From Glycine soja (Eukaryota; Streptophyta; Magnoliopsida; Fabales; Fabaceae): 64,000 nucleotides of DNA. The position numbers were made by a program, and so were the translations under genes. This document shows positions 1 through 14,309 of the stretch, one piece after another; positions within the stretch are counted from its first letter, which is position 1; each line of letters begins with the position of its first letter. The notes beneath the pieces were generated by a model. The model was given only the letters and a program-made list of their open reading frames with translations, made no database searches and was not told the DNA's origin. The stretch covers positions 43,593,167 to 43,657,166 of the forward strand of contig NC_041011.1 of the NCBI RefSeq assembly GCF_004193775.1, in the 5' to 3' direction.

Positions 1-2560
1 CAATATGAACGCAGCTGGTCATAGAAGGACTATCATGTGTTTTATGCATAATCAAATTAGATTGATTTTTAAAATGATGAATAGATTTAATTTTTCATTC
101 TTTTAATTAACAATACGAAAGACACGTACTTGTACACATTAAAAGGTTTTTATTCACCTAATTACTTTGACTAAGCTTCTCCAGCACACATACTTGATGC
201 AATACACCCCAGAAACCATGACTTGTTCTACTGTAAAATGCATTTTTAAATTTTGTGCGTGTAAAAAGGGATACGTTACAGTTACCAATACAACCAAACT
301 TTTGTGTTGTTAAGCTTTAGTACATCTTGCTGTGCTAAAAGCTTGTTTTATGCTTCCATCAATAAAATCCATTTTACTTTTCTTTTAAAAAAAATACAAT
401 CAAACTTTTTTTTTTTCATCTTGGACAAGTATTTTGATTTGTAAGAGTAAGGAGACACTTCTAACACTGTATTATGGACAAAATAACATATTGGAGCTAT
501 CAGCATAGGCTATCCAAAAGATTACTATATAGATCTAATCGCGTCACAAACAGTTTCATTCAGTCATAACTAGACATCAATGAATCTCCCTAACGAGGAT
601 TTACAATTAAGCTAGATAACAGTTACATCATAAGTACGTATTCATAAACAGGACGAGAATTAATTTTAGATCTTTAATTACTTGTATCCACTCACATCGA
701 AAGAAAGAAATAAGTATTATTGATTTAGGTAAAGCTGAGAACAAAAGTTTCATACACAAATACTATTGAAATGATGCCCAACATGAGAAAGTTATCAGGA
801 CACAGAAGGGTAGGTTTTATTTTCCTTTTTCCATTCTGGCAAGTTTGGACAGGGGCTAAGATTTCAAACGATTGGTTAATTAATGTTGTCCAAAAGTTGT
901 GGGGGGAAGAAGTTTCTTCTGGCAGACGCCACAAGGGCTTATAGGCCTCAACCTTTGACTAATGTGTGAAACACTTTTTGAAACTCGGAAAGCAAAAGGG
1001 CAACCGTGTCTGTTTTTTTTTCTCACATTAGTTGATCTCTTTCCACTGCTTGTCAACAAGCCAAAGTGTGAATATGTGTCGGTTCTGGACCCTTTTTATA
1101 TACAAGATTACAACACTGCACACATATTTGACTTTGCTACAAAATCACTGTATCAGGAATTTAGGACCCACCAGAATTTTTTCCCCTGACTTATAGACCA
1201 CTAGACTTCATCTGGCTAAAGCTTTTCAAATAAGATAGGCGGGGGGCAAAGGGCAACAGTGTTGATCACACAGTCAACGGGTCAGCACTTTGATTAAGGA
1301 CTCATTGGTGGGCTGCATGTGGTGTGTGACACATTTTCTTTATCATTGATCATGATTGAACGAGGATGTATCTAATTGAAACCCTTGTTAGGTTGTTAAC
1401 CTTGAGTTATATACTTGTTCAGTTAATTGATAAAGAGCAAATTCATATTTCAAAACAAAATGATTTGATTTTCGTTCTTGATGTAAGAATTTTGTTGGAG
1501 AATAATCTACACTTACGTAAGCATTTAATGAATTTTGAGATCTGTCTTGATCTTGATAAGCCTGGGACAACTCACATAAATTTTTCTAATTCAGAAAAGA
1601 AAACCTTGAGTTATATATATATACACACATTAACCTTGTCGCTGTAATTTGTTTTCTATCTTTATGATTTTCTACCGTGCTCAATTAAACTCCAACCGAT
1701 GTGGGTGAGTTAAAAATGCTTTTGATCTTTTTAGATTAATAACGTGTGAATGATTGATTGAATGTGAAGATGCGATTATCATTAACGTTCTGATCTAAAT
1801 TTCCATTCCAAGTTTTCTTTTCTCCTGTGGGGTCAAACACTTTATAAAACACGAGCCAGGAAATCCTGAAGGTGATTTTTAGTCCAGCACATTAATTACC
1901 ATGAAACTCTGTACCATAAAGTATGTGGATATTTAAGTATGTAGTCTACCCATTCGTACCAATATAAATAGTACATATTGGCATTTATAATAAAACATGC
2001 AACCATTTTATTCTTATCAATTCAAATTTCATTAAATAAGATTATTTGTGTGTATTATTTTTACGCGATAATAATCTATTTGCATCAAGGTAGTATACAT
2101 GATTTTGAAAGTCTTAGGAAGAAAAAAGCTGTATAGAAATGGACGATAATTATTTGAAAAAAGTACTCCTTTTGATTCTCTAGTGGTTTCTTTTAAGGAC
2201 ACAACGGAATTATTTGTACGCTCCTTGGTTAATTATGATGGAATCCTTCAAATAGTATAGCTATGATTATACATAATACCTAAAAAATTCAAACTATTCA
2301 ATCATTTATGGTGCAATGATCCGGCATTGGTCCTTGTTAACCTGTCCTCTATCACTCTTAATGGACCGTCACACATTCTATGAAGTCTCCAATTATTAAA
2401 TTGGATTATACGCTGCTGTAACATAAAATATAGGAGCAGTGTCCGAGGCACTTGAACAATACAATTTTCTAGCCTAACACACTGAGAACCTCTGAGAAAT
2501 TCACCAACTACGTAGTCTGAGCTCAGACTCTACCCTCCAACCTTAATTAAATAAATAAAA
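1..2560. other. Gene-poor intergenic DNA
   Basis: AT-rich sequence on both strands with only short random reading frames. I see no conserved domain, RNA gene or transposon end. The last few hundred bases before the RING gene are CT-rich and probably hold its promoter and 5' leader. Confidence 0.5.
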
Positions 2561-2992
2561 AACAGGTTTTTGTTTTTGTCAACATTTTCATTGAATTTCA
2601 TGACCTTAATGTGTTCCTCTCACCACCACCACCCTCATTTAAACACCGCCTAGGTTTGCTCTCTTCTCCCTTCTCCGCACTCCTCCGTTTCTCATTGGTT
2701 TTAATGGTCTTGAATCTGCTTTTAATTCTCTCCTCAGCCATCATTGATTCAAAACTAGTTTTTTTTTCTCTCTATTTGATAATAACAACCATGTACTTGT
2801 TTCATTAACTTTGTTCACACCCATCTTCAATTGAATAACAACCATAGCCTACCTCAAGTAGATTTCCCAAGAAAGTGCTATTTGTTTTCTCTCTAATCCC
2901 TTACATTGTTGAGTTCTTCTATTCATGTATTGTGTTCATATTCAAGATCTGAGGGAACCAATTTGCCAGCATTTTTATCTTTAACATCTGGT

Positions 2993-4096
2993 ATGGATCT
3001 TGTAAGCAGAAGATACTTGATTTATGTGTCACAACATGGGTCACAACCACAAGCACTTTCACCAATCACAAGTCCAGGGAGTTCAATCTTTCATCCACAT
3101 CAACATGCTTCGAGCACCAGTTTTCCCATCATTGCAATTGCCATAATAGGAATAATGGCCACAGCATTCTTGCTTGTGAGCTACTACATCTTTGTGATCA
3201 AGTGCTGCCTCAATTGGCATCGAATTGATGTTCTGAGACGTTTCTCTCCATCTAGAAGGCGTGAAGATCCACCACCAACATACTCACCAGCCACAGATAC
3301 TCGTGGACTAGATGAGGCACTGATCCGGTTAATCCCAGTGACTCAATACAAAGCACAACAAGGGGATGATAGAGACTTTGGAGAGAGAAGATTCTGCGAA
3401 TGCGCTGTTTGCTTGAATGAGTTTCAAGAAGATGAGAAGCTGAGGGTTATACCAAATTGCAGCCATGTGTTTCACATTGATTGCATAGATGTTTGGCTTC
3501 AGAGCAATGCCAATTGCCCTCTTTGTAGAACAAGCATTTCCTTGACAAGCAGATTCCACATTGATCAGCTTCTCACCCTAAGGCCTTCTTCTTCTTCTTA
3601 CCCTCATGATCAAACCCCACCTAGGGAAAACCTCATTGGTGGTGATGAAGATTTTGTTGTGATTGAATTGGGTAGTGATCATGATAGAAGCCAGAATTTG
3701 CAAGAAAGAGGCAATGCTTTGGAGTTACCAACATGTCCTATTAGTCCTTCTTCACCAAGGAAGCTATTGGAACATAGAAATGTGCAGAAGAAGAAAGCAA
3801 TGAAACTGCAGAAAGTGACAAGCATGGGGGATGAGTGTATTGATATTAGAGCCAAAGATGACCAGTTTTTCTCAGTGCAACCAATCAGAAGGTCTTTCTC
3901 CATGGACTCATCAGGGGATAGACGGTTCTATTTAGCAGTTCAAGAAGCTCTGAGGAATCAGAACTGGCAAGTCAATGAGGTCAACTCCATTGAAGGTTGC
4001 AGTGGAATTGGTAGTAGAGCTAAGAGGTCATTCTTTTCCTTTGGACATGGAAGTAGATCCAGGAGTTCTGTGCAACCTGTTTCTTTGGACCCCTGA
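2993..4096 (+). CDS. ATL-family RING-H2 finger E3 ubiquitin ligase
   Basis: A single uninterrupted exon of 367 codons, as is usual for plant ATL (Arabidopsis Toxicos en Levadura) genes. Numbering from the ATG at 2993, a hydrophobic membrane helix lies at about residues 44-69, followed by a basic stretch, a proline-rich segment and the ATL hallmark GLD motif at about 105-107. The RING-H2 finger spans residues 137-178 with C-x2-C, C-x-H-x2-H and C-x10-C-x2-C spacing and the Pro-Leu-Cys-Arg ending. ATL proteins are membrane-anchored E3 ligases that recruit an E2 through this finger, often in defence or growth signalling. The C-terminal tail is Ser/Arg-rich and carries no domain I recognise. The frame is open from 2906, which would add 29 residues; I prefer 2993 because the peptide before it does not look like ATL sequence. 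The substrate cannot be read from the sequence. Confidence 0.9.
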   Translation: MDLVSRRYLIYVSQHGSQPQALSPITSPGSSIFHPHQHASSTSFPIIAIAIIGIMATAFLLVSYYIFVIKCCLNWHRIDVLRRFSPSRRREDPPPTYSPATDTRGLDEALIRLIPVTQYKAQQGDDRDFGERRFCECAVCLNEFQEDEKLRVIPNCSHVFHIDCIDVWLQSNANCPLCRTSISLTSRFHIDQLLTLRPSSSSYPHDQTPPRENLIGGDEDFVVIELGSDHDRSQNLQERGNALELPTCPISPSSPRKLLEHRNVQKKKAMKLQKVTSMGDECIDIRAKDDQFFSVQPIRRSFSMDSSGDRRFYLAVQEALRNQNWQVNEVNSIEGCSGIGSRAKRSFFSFGHGSRSRSSVQPVSLDP

Positions 4097-6850
4097 AATT
4101 TCTCTTTTGTCCCTCGTCCCCCCTTTCCATTATGTTTGCAACTTGCAAGGTTCTTAGGTCTTTACCTTTTTTCTTTTTATTCTTTTGGTGAGGATGAGAT
4201 AGAGATGTTACTATGTTAGATGTATGAACAGGTCATAGGATTGTATAACACACAAATATTCAAATGGATTTAATTCTTAACTTAAAACCATTATTTCTGT
4301 TTTATGTATGTTTCTGAGTGTGTATAAAAATAATGGCATGGTGTTGTGGTATGGTCTAGTTTGCTTCAAACGGCAAGGAGCTATCACGATGAGCATTATT
4401 GCTGAAATCATCACATAATAGCTTTCTAATGGAAAAAAGTTTTCCCGCTATGGATCAATTAAGTTGTGCCATGTCTTATTCTAGGTATATCAAAAAAGAA
4501 ATAAGCAAATCTTCCTTTAAAGTAAAAGTAATGGTAGGAAATAAAGCAAAAGAAATGGATAACTCGACCAATTACCTAAATGGAGAATCCAAGGGTGAAT
4601 AAAGTAGACAGGTGAAGGTGTCCCAGATTTTATTTTAAAAGAAGGGTGGGGGGTCCTTGTTTCATTGATAAATAGTATAGTACACAACCACCAAAATTAT
4701 ATTTCTGTACAAACCGTGTGTGTTGTAATGCTGGTGGATGGATAGGAAAGTTTGGTCATATTTGGTTGGTTTGGTGATGCTTTTTTGTTCCACAGTTTCA
4801 TCTGTTTCCAGCTAGTAGGAATCAATCATTAATTTGCGGTTGAAATTTTTTTTATTAACTAATGAAAGAACAGCCAAATTTATTGGTAGTAGTTCATCAA
4901 TCATCATTGTAGTTCTGATTTTGCCCTACCAAATATATTTGTCTGCACATAGTAATTTCTTAAGCTCGCTGAAAGGGTTAACTTTAATGTTCATATGATC
5001 TTTTTACCTTTTATTTTATATGACATTTTTTTTACTCTAAAATAAAGCATTGGAACTTTTGTCCAAAGAATCCCCTTCTATTCTTTCTCATAATAGAGTC
5101 CTCCTTCAAGGCCATGTGCACGTAAGCATGGGCAGGGGCTACAAGATCTGTTGCACACTTCAGGAACCCGTGAGATGCCACATCTTTGTCAAAAAGGTAA
5201 GGGGGAAAAACACAGCCAAAAGTTCAAAGAAAGCTAATCCCCAAAAAGAGGAAAAATGATCTTCAATGTCATGGGGCCTCATTGTCTGGTGTTTTTGAAA
5301 GCAACTCAACAATTTTTCTTTTATATATATATATAACAAAACATTTTCTTGGAATAGGACGAGACAGTGAATGCAAGATTTGTTATCATTTTTTAATGCT
5401 TCTCAATTCTATTTGCCTTTTCTTTTCTTTTGTCAGAAATTTTACTTACTTTGTAGTATATAAGAATCAGAAGATTCTACCAAAAAGAAGAATACACATA
5501 ATAATAAATCTTAGAATCACCTCTTTATATACACACTTCCTAAAATTTCCTTTAATTAATTTGTGTGGTGTGAACTAAGTTCCTAAAATATCCTTTTTTC
5601 GTTATCACTGCAGGTACAAAGAAAATATAATAAAATTATTATAAAAGATAAAACTTTTTGAATTGGTTAAGTTCAAACAATTTCGCATTAGTTGATCGTA
5701 CTTTATCAAGTCATATTATTCATTATGATTTAATAATAAGGTAAATTTTTATTGCATGTTTGTGTAAAAATATAACTTTAATTATATTTCTTTGATATCT
5801 GTTAATCTTTCAAAATGAACAAATAAAAGGAAAATGATGAAATATTATAATTTGTAGATGGTAATGTAAGAAAAAATTAGTAATAACTACTATAGGAATA
5901 TCTATTATGATAATTTCTACACTTCAAAATTTAGTCTCATTTATAATAATACTTTGCTTTTAGAGAGAGAAAAAATGGTACTGTGGGCAAAATTAGTAAT
6001 AACTACTATGTAATAAAAAAGTGTTTTTACTTTTGTATATAGTTTAAGATAATATAAAACTCTTCCATTTCCAAGATGTTTGTTTTTCCTACCTTCTCAT
6101 TTTTCAAAACTTTTAAATACATTACTTCATTTTTTTATGTAATTATCTTATCATTTATATCTTAATTTTTGATGAAAAGTATTCCTTAAGTTCCATTAGC
6201 TGTATTTTTTTTATTCAATAGTGATAATTAAGAACTTCTTTTTTTTAGAGAGAGGGTGGTAGGTGGCTGCATTTTGGATCAAATTTCTTGTTTGGATTCT
6301 GAGTTTTGTGGAAAGTGTATCTTCACACGACCTGTTATTTCATAATTTCGTTATTTTTTTGTTGGTCTACCAGCTATTACATAATTTCAAATTAGTGCTT
6401 AGTTAATCAGGTCAGTGGTTGAACTTCACAGGTCTTTTTCTTTAATTTTGTCTCACTAGAGCTGGACTATATGATGACAAATTAGATGACATCCACACCC
6501 ATTTTGTTGTCTTTTGTTTTTGGCGATGGATATGAAATTGATAGTCGCTTCTTGCACTCCTAAAATTGCTTCCGGCTCCTTTTCAGAATATTTTTTTTAC
6601 CTTCCAGATTGACCAATTTGCAATATAAAAAAGTGCATCCAATTCAAAATGTAATTTTACATTATAAAATAGCTGATCCGAAAGCCAAAAAAATGCAAAA
6701 AGCAATCCGGAAGGTGCAAAAAGCAATAGCTTATGAACACTTATGGGGGAGGGACGATAAAAATATCAAAGACAAAGAGAGTTAAATAACTAAAAATATA
6801 ATTAACCCTTAAAAAACTAATAATAAAAAAAATTATAAAATATAAAGATA
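4097..6850. other. Intergenic DNA, no gene recognised
   Basis: AT-rich spacer. The first 200-300 bases are probably the 3' untranslated region of the RING gene. Short open frames, for example near 4399-4602 and 5050-5259, have no recognisable domain or splice context. Confidence 0.45.
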
Positions 6851-6851
6851 T

Positions 6852-6971
6852 AAGGTTACTTGCGAGACTTATTTAGTAAGGTTTTTAGAATTGTTGGGTT
6901 AAAGAGGTATCTAAGGTTACTTGTGGGACTTATTTAGTAAGATTTTTATAATTGTTTAGTTAAAGAGATGG
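6852..6971. repeat. Two-copy 61-bp tandem repeat
   Basis: Two adjacent copies begin with the same AAGGTTACTTG word at 6852 and 6913, a period of 61 bp. The second copy has several substitutions. Non-coding; no function is evident. Confidence 0.75.
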
Positions 6972-7189
6972 ATTGCTTAAATTATGAAAAGTATATATGC
7001 GTGGAGTGTAATGGTAAGACCCTTTTCTTTTTTTTTTGAGAAGGGTAAGACCCATTTAAAAAGCTCCAAAAGTGGAGGAAATAAGATGGACATGACCCAG
7101 CAACAAGCAATAAATTTTCAAATTTAAAACTCATAAAAAAATTGTCCCAAATACACACCACACCAAAATTTGCAAGAGAATTCAACTAC

Positions 7190-7640
7190 ACTGCAAATCA
7201 TGATTGTTAAACTCGCACTTTTAATCGTGGAATCGTACGATTTTACGATTCCACCAAGGATCGGCGAGTTGAATCGGAAGTAAAATCGAAACCGGAGTAG
7301 GATCGTCCGATTTAGCGCGAGTTTAGGTAGACTCGCGAGTCTGTTATGAGTTGGTGGGTTCACAAAAATTATGAAACGACGTCGTTTTGAAGCTTACTCA
7401 CTTACTACGTTACTCGCAACTCCGTGCTGAGCTACTCACCTCACCTTGTTCGAGTTCTGCTTTGAAAGCCCTCAGTCGCGGTCCTCGTCATAGCTGGCCC
7501 TTAGTCGCGGTCCTCGTCGTCGCTGGCTGCTGCCACGCTGGTCCTCACTCGCGCTCCAAGCTTTGCTTCACTTCACGACGCTAAGGTAATTTCTCCTCTC
7601 CTTTCATGACCTAACTCGCTGAGTTGCTGGTTAAGAACGG
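7190..7640. other. CpG-rich patch, possible remnant of a transposon leader
   Basis: Unusually rich in CG for this window. It contains repeated TCGTACGATT-type words, the perfect palindrome AAACGACGTCGTTT near 7374-7387, and two copies of a TCGCGGTCCTCGTC word about 30 bp apart. A GT donor-like site follows at about 7585. From memory, similar sequence precedes hAT-like transposon genes in soybean, but no transposase is present here. The short open frame 7387-7584 has no domain and I do not call it a gene. Confidence 0.3.
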
Positions 7641-8688
7641 TTCTGTCACTCTGTCTAATTTAGCAGCCAGAGTCAATTTGATTATCAATTCTAGATTTAT
7701 TTAAGATGTATGTTGGCTATTCAACAACAATCTATGCCTGTTTGCTGGGTAAAAATAGAAACAGATCTGCATTAATATATTAAGAGATTGTAACATGATT
7801 GATGCTTGACGTCTATATTTGCTTCTATCCCTTTTTTTGTTTTGTTGCTTAGATGCATTCGATTTTAATGATTTTTGTGTGATTATCTTTGTTCATAATC
7901 AAATACATATGTGAATTTTAATGGATTTGTATTCTTGTAGCAGAATTGTAGGTGATTATCTTTGAGTTATTATGTTCTGAATGAAGAGTTTTATTATTTT
8001 ATTTTAAAAATTTCTCTCAATTTGTGTTCAAATGTTTGCTCACAATGCTATATTGATATCTTCATACATAATCAGTAGAGGCAAACTTATTATAATGTTA
8101 AGTAGTTGAGCAGTTGAGCTGACAAAAAAATGTTCAATAGTTGAGTTGAGAGTTTTTTTACTGAGCTGAAAAAGGGGTAACTCGATTTGATTTCTTTGCT
8201 AGTTAATGAAGTAGGGTGAGTTATTTATTTATTGTTTTATATTTGATTTTTGGTAGGTTGATTATGTTGACTACTGTCTACTGAGATTAAGAAGATTGTC
8301 AACTTTGATCCATTGTTTATTCCTTGTTTTGCTTTATGATGCTGATTTTATTGTTCCTGTGTTGTTATTCTGCACGTGTATGACATTTCTTACTTTCTGA
8401 GTGAGTAATTGAGGAGTATGCATTTTTAAACAATGAAAACTGAGATTTCAATAATCACTTTAGTGATGTTAGTTTGTTCTGCAAGACTGCAACTAATTTC
8501 TTTATATGTTCAAGAATGAATTTACTATCAAAATTCTAAAGTTCATTGACTTTATTCATTGAAATTGAGGGATTTGTATTCCTGTAGCAGAATTCTCTAA
8601 TTGTAGGTGTTAGTAAATGGATTTCTATTATGAATGGTTCAGTGAGTTTGGGTTTAAAAAAGCAACAAACCAGTGATCCTGAAAATTC
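7641..8688. other. Intergenic DNA, no gene recognised
   Basis: T-rich spacer between the CpG-rich patch and the 137-bp direct repeats. I see no gene or transposon end. Confidence 0.4.
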
Positions 8689-9027
8689 AATTTGTTAGTA
8701 GCCCAATTTGGATAAATTCTGCACAAGAACTTACAAGATAGTACTCATAATAGAAGCTGCATTCTATATCAGAAACATGGACTAGTTGTTAATGTGTAAG
8801 CATGTTTTTTCTGTACCACTTTAAGGTAGAAGCCTGTAAGCATGTTTTTTCTGTACCACTTCAGACAATTTAGATTTGACAAGACATCCTAATTTGTTTG
8901 TAGCCCAATTTGGATAAATTCTGCACAAGAACTTACAAGATAGTACTCATAATAGAAGCTGCATTCTATATCAGAAACATGGACTAGTTGTTAAAGTGTA
9001 AGCATGTTTTTTCTGTACCACTTTAAG
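8689..9027. repeat. Pair of 137-bp direct repeats
   Basis: Copy 1 is 8689-8825 and copy 2 is 8891-9027, nearly identical by eye. Differences include the base after AATTTGTT and one base in the word after GGACTAGTTGTTAA. The 65-bp spacer contains a third, partial copy of the repeat's tail (about 8836-8862), so the array grew by more than one event. Non-coding. Confidence 0.9.
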
Positions 9028-9228
9028 TCTAATTGAAACTATGGCAATTTTGAAGTTGGAACACACTTTGGCAATTTTGAAGTCTAATTGATTTTGGCAA
9101 TTTTGAACACACTTGTATTTTAATACAAGCTAGAACACACTTGTAATTTAATATATTTTTTTATTTGAGTAAACTCTTATGATTCTACAAATCTGCTTTA
9201 GGTATATACAAAGTACTCCTGTTTTATG

Positions 9229-10638
<1,410 letters not shown>

Positions 10639-11183
10639 TTTCTTCTTCGACCACCATCACAGCAACAAGCAGAGTACACTTTTACTGTTTCGCAAATGGT
10701 ATGATACTACAAATCTCATCATCATAAGAAACAGAAACACATTTGTGGATAACAAAAAGGGGACGGAAATGATCAAACCTGGAAAAGGGACGAGCAGTGA
10801 ACAGAGATGTGCGACCGGAAGAAAGGGTTTGTGTGTTTGTGCGGTGGCTTCTCACGAATTAGGTTTTTTTTTCTTTTCTGTCTGTTAGTGTTAGTGCACG
10901 TGTTTGCGGTTTCAACTTTAAAGCATTATTATTATTTGGCGTGTCGTACAAGATAAGCCTAAGCTGTAGGATAAGATCAATTGCAGCGCCACCGACCTTT
11001 ACACGTCGATTCTTTCTGAGTTTAGAACGTAGAAGAAGCCAAAGAAAATACAGATAATAGATTTGTAAGATAGAAATTAATTAATGTCTATCTTTTCTCT
11101 GTTTCTTTCTTTTAAGCTTGGAAGCACATGCACTGTTTTTCTGGTTCTGCTACACCGCTAAACACAGAGAAAGGCACAGCACG
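10639..11183. promoter_or_regulatory. Divergent promoter region between the AK6 remnant and ETFB
   Basis: A 545-bp gap separates two divergent start codons. It contains a CACGTG G-box core at 10897-10902 and CT/A-rich stretches near the ETF-beta start. The open frame just upstream of the ETF-beta ATG (from 11118) is in frame, but I read it as leader. Promoter activity is inferred from position only. Confidence 0.45.
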
Positions 11184-14100
11184 ATGACGATGAAGATAAT
11201 GGTAGCGATTAAGCGAGTGGTGGACTACGCCGTGAAAATCAGGGTGAAGGGCGACAAGACAGGGGTGGTGACCCATAACGTGAAAATGTCGATGAACCCC
11301 TTCTGCGAGATCGCGCTGGAAGAGGCCCTCCGCATCAGGGAGTCTGGCTTGGCCTCCGAGGTTGTCGCCGTCACCATGGGACCCTCTCAATCTGTAGACA
11401 CTCTCCGAACCGGTCTTGCCATGGGAGCCGACAGAGGCATCCATGTCGAGTCAACTGCTTCTCTCTACCCTCTCTCTGTTGCCAAGATTTTGAGAAAACT
11501 CGTCGAGATTGAGAAACCCGGTCTTCTCATCCTTGGCAAACAGGTATTACTATTTCCTTTTATCTGGGGTTTATTATGTTTGTATTATGATTATTAAGTG
11601 TTTGTTTTCTTCTTTATTATTTACAGGCCATTGATGACGATTGCAATCAAACAGGCCAGATGATAGCAGGACTCCTCAACTGGCCTCAAGGCACTTTTGC
11701 TTCTAAGGTTAGTCCATTCCATTCCTTTATCACTATCTATCATGTGCTCAACTTACATATCAATTTATTCTAATTATTATCATTATTATTTCTCTTCATT
11801 CTTCTTTGCTGTTTTATCAAAGGTACATGTTTTCTTTGAATACCAAATTGATTCCTTCAAATCATTTGCATACTGTTGCCTCTGTGCATCATTGCCCCCA
11901 TCCATCTTTTATTTATCCTAATAGGAATACTATTGAGGTCTTTGTGAAAAATCATTAGAGATGAGTTACACAACTTCCTTTCTTCATTTTATTGTATTTT
12001 ATTAAAACAGGTATAAACACTACACCTTAAGTTTGGTATGTATATATGACAAAACATTAAATTGCATGCTTGGTTCTGTCTCCAGATTGTGGCTTTGTGC
12101 AAAAGTTCCAAACCATGGTTTGGGGATTTTCAAAGCCTAAGGGCTTGTTTGGATACAAGTTAGAAGAGCTTTTGAGAACTTCTCTAGAGGAAATATAGAG
12201 CATTTTTTCCAGTATAGAAGCTCTCTAAAGGCCTCCAACTTGTTAGATTAAAATAAAGAAAACAGTCAGGGAACTCCTCTTATGGTTATGGATATACGTA
12301 TCAATGTATGTGTAGTAATAGTAATGGCTCAGCAACTCAGGTATCATCGATGGTTTTCTGGAATTTTGCTCTTTTGAAGGACTGGAGTCTTCTACTGATT
12401 CTGAAATATGTTTCTTGTTACTCTTCAATATTGTTAAGGGAACTTATCCTTAATTCCTTGTTATATCAAACCTTGTTCCATCATTTCAATTTTCACATCC
12501 ATTTTTCTTTCAAAAGTAGTTTATAGTTTGGTCATTGTTGCATCTTGTGTCCAACTGTTTCTTAACAAAATTATTGACCAAGTTGATGAACTAGGCCACT
12601 TCTTTAGGAAAGAATTATCTTTATTTGTCACTTAGTTGTCTTGGAAGGATACAGGGTCATCTGCTAGGTTTCAATTAGAGTAATCAAGCTTTCATGTGGT
12701 AGAATTTCTTAATGACTTATTAAGTAGGCATATGCAGCAGATATCCAAGAAAAACTGCAGTTCAGTCTTATAGTTTTTGAATAATAATTTTAGTCTAAAA
12801 TATCAAATTATTTTATAACTAACTGCTGCTTTCCAGTAGGTGGTCCTTGACAAAGAGAAACAGGTTGCCACAGTTGACAGAGAGGTTGACGATGGTATTG
12901 AAACCGTGTGTCTAAACTTACCAGCAGTAATAACGTAAGTTTGATTCTTTTAAGTCTGCTGCATCAACCCTATCTATATTCTTAAGAAGCTTTGCCCTTT
13001 TGCACTTTCTCTCTTTGGTATATATGTATCACACCGCATGGTGGTGGCCTAAGATGGATTTAATTTCCTTTTCTCTGTTTTTATTTTCCACTTTCTTTTC
13101 ATTTCATTCATAACTTAAGTTCAAATTAACTCATTGGATCGTGAAGCAACCTATAATACTGTCTAAACCACTCAGTCAGAAAAGCTTTCTCTTTGAATGA
13201 TATTGCCAGTTTGTTTTGCTTGGTGTGATTATAAAAACAAAGGAAAACATCATGTTAAATGTATAATGAAGTACTGGATTGTAGTTTTCATTTTATTTTT
13301 ACATCGTTTTGTGTGAGGACATTTAAAATCAAAAGTGTGGTAGAATCTGTTTTTTAATGCTATGTTTTTGGTTTAATAGTTACTTGAGATTGAAGGAAAT
13401 AATATTTTCATGACTGCTAGTGAGTGTAAGCTTGAGTGAAAATGCATTCAGCCATAAGAGATTTTATATGCATGATGGTTACAAACCTATTAAATACAAA
13501 ACAAAACTTACAACAGAAAAATGATTAATTCTAACTCTACTTCCTAAGTTACTATGTATCTAGATTCTAGGCTACTGCAGTAAGTAGAACCATTATTATC
13601 ATGTAATTTCCCACACAGTTATTTGTTTTTCTACTTTCTGCAAAATTATCGTTGAAGCATAAAAAACTGTACCCTTTGCCAAATTTCTGAATGCAAACAT
13701 GAATTGTTTCTTGTTTAACACTGTAATCTTCAAATTGTGACTCTTTTATTACTATTCTTAAAATTTCTCTGGGATGCGCATCTTTATGATTGAACTATAT
13801 CAAGTGTCTTGATTGCATATAAGATTATCTTTTGTGAATTTTCTTGATTAAAACAATGCTTTGGAACTGATGTGATCACAAAATGTAACCACGTGATCTA
13901 TAAACCTCAGTCAAAGTGCTTCAAATGAGCAGTGACATAAGATATATAATATTTGGTTGCTCTAACTTTTGGATGACTTGGACATTTCTTGGTAATAGTA
14001 ATTGGTGATTTAACAAGTGTGTTTTTCTCCATTCTTTTAAAACCCTTTCTGATATGTGAATTTTGAGCTTTTTCTTCTTTCAGCACCGATCTGAGACTGA

Positions 14101-14309
14101 ACCAACCAAGGTATGCTACTCTTCCCAACATAATGAAAGCAAAGTCGAAACCCATAAAAAAATTCACTCCGGAGGAGTTGAATGTAGAAATCAAATCTGA
14201 TTTGGAGATAGTTCAAGTCACAGAACCTCCCAAGAGAAAAGCAGGGGTTATTCTTTCTTCTGTGGATGAGCTGATTGACAAACTAAAACATGAAGCTAAT
14301 GTCATCTAA
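11184..14309 (+). CDS. ETFB: Electron transfer flavoprotein subunit beta, mitochondrial
   Basis: Four exons, 11184-11543, 11627-11707, 12840-12934 and 14084-14309, join in frame to 253 aa, the usual size for this subunit. With the alpha subunit, ETF-beta carries electrons from mitochondrial acyl-CoA and other dehydrogenases (branched-chain amino acid, phytol and lysine breakdown in plants) to ETF:ubiquinone oxidoreductase. Family marks visible: the N-terminal KRVVDY segment, the [19 protein letters not shown] nucleotide-binding stretch, the ETF-beta signature around residues 155-180, and the [12 protein letters not shown] segment. The start [11 protein letters not shown] aligns with the family N-terminus, which has no long cleaved presequence. 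All introns are GT-AG. Intron 2 ends in CAGTAG; only the second AG gives an open frame, since the first would put TAG at the start of exon 3. Confidence 0.93.
12837..12839 (+). promoter_or_regulatory. Tandem (NAGNAG) splice acceptor of ETFB intron 2
   Basis: The intron ends TTTCCAGTAG before GTGGTC. The preceding exon ends in phase 0, so splicing at the CAG (through 12836) would begin exon 3 with the in-frame stop TAG (12837-12839). Splicing at the TAG gives the conserved protein. Confidence 0.7.

Noticed and set aside
5050..5259. 69-aa open frame with a Lys-rich end
   Set aside because: No recognisable family, start context or splice structure.
7387..7584. 65-aa open frame in the CpG-rich patch
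   Set aside because: Composition-driven; no domain, though the region may be a transposon leader.
12139..12245. Possible MITE starting GGGCTTGTTTGG in ETFB intron 2
   Set aside because: A hAT-like left end is suggested, but I found no matching inverted end or target duplication.
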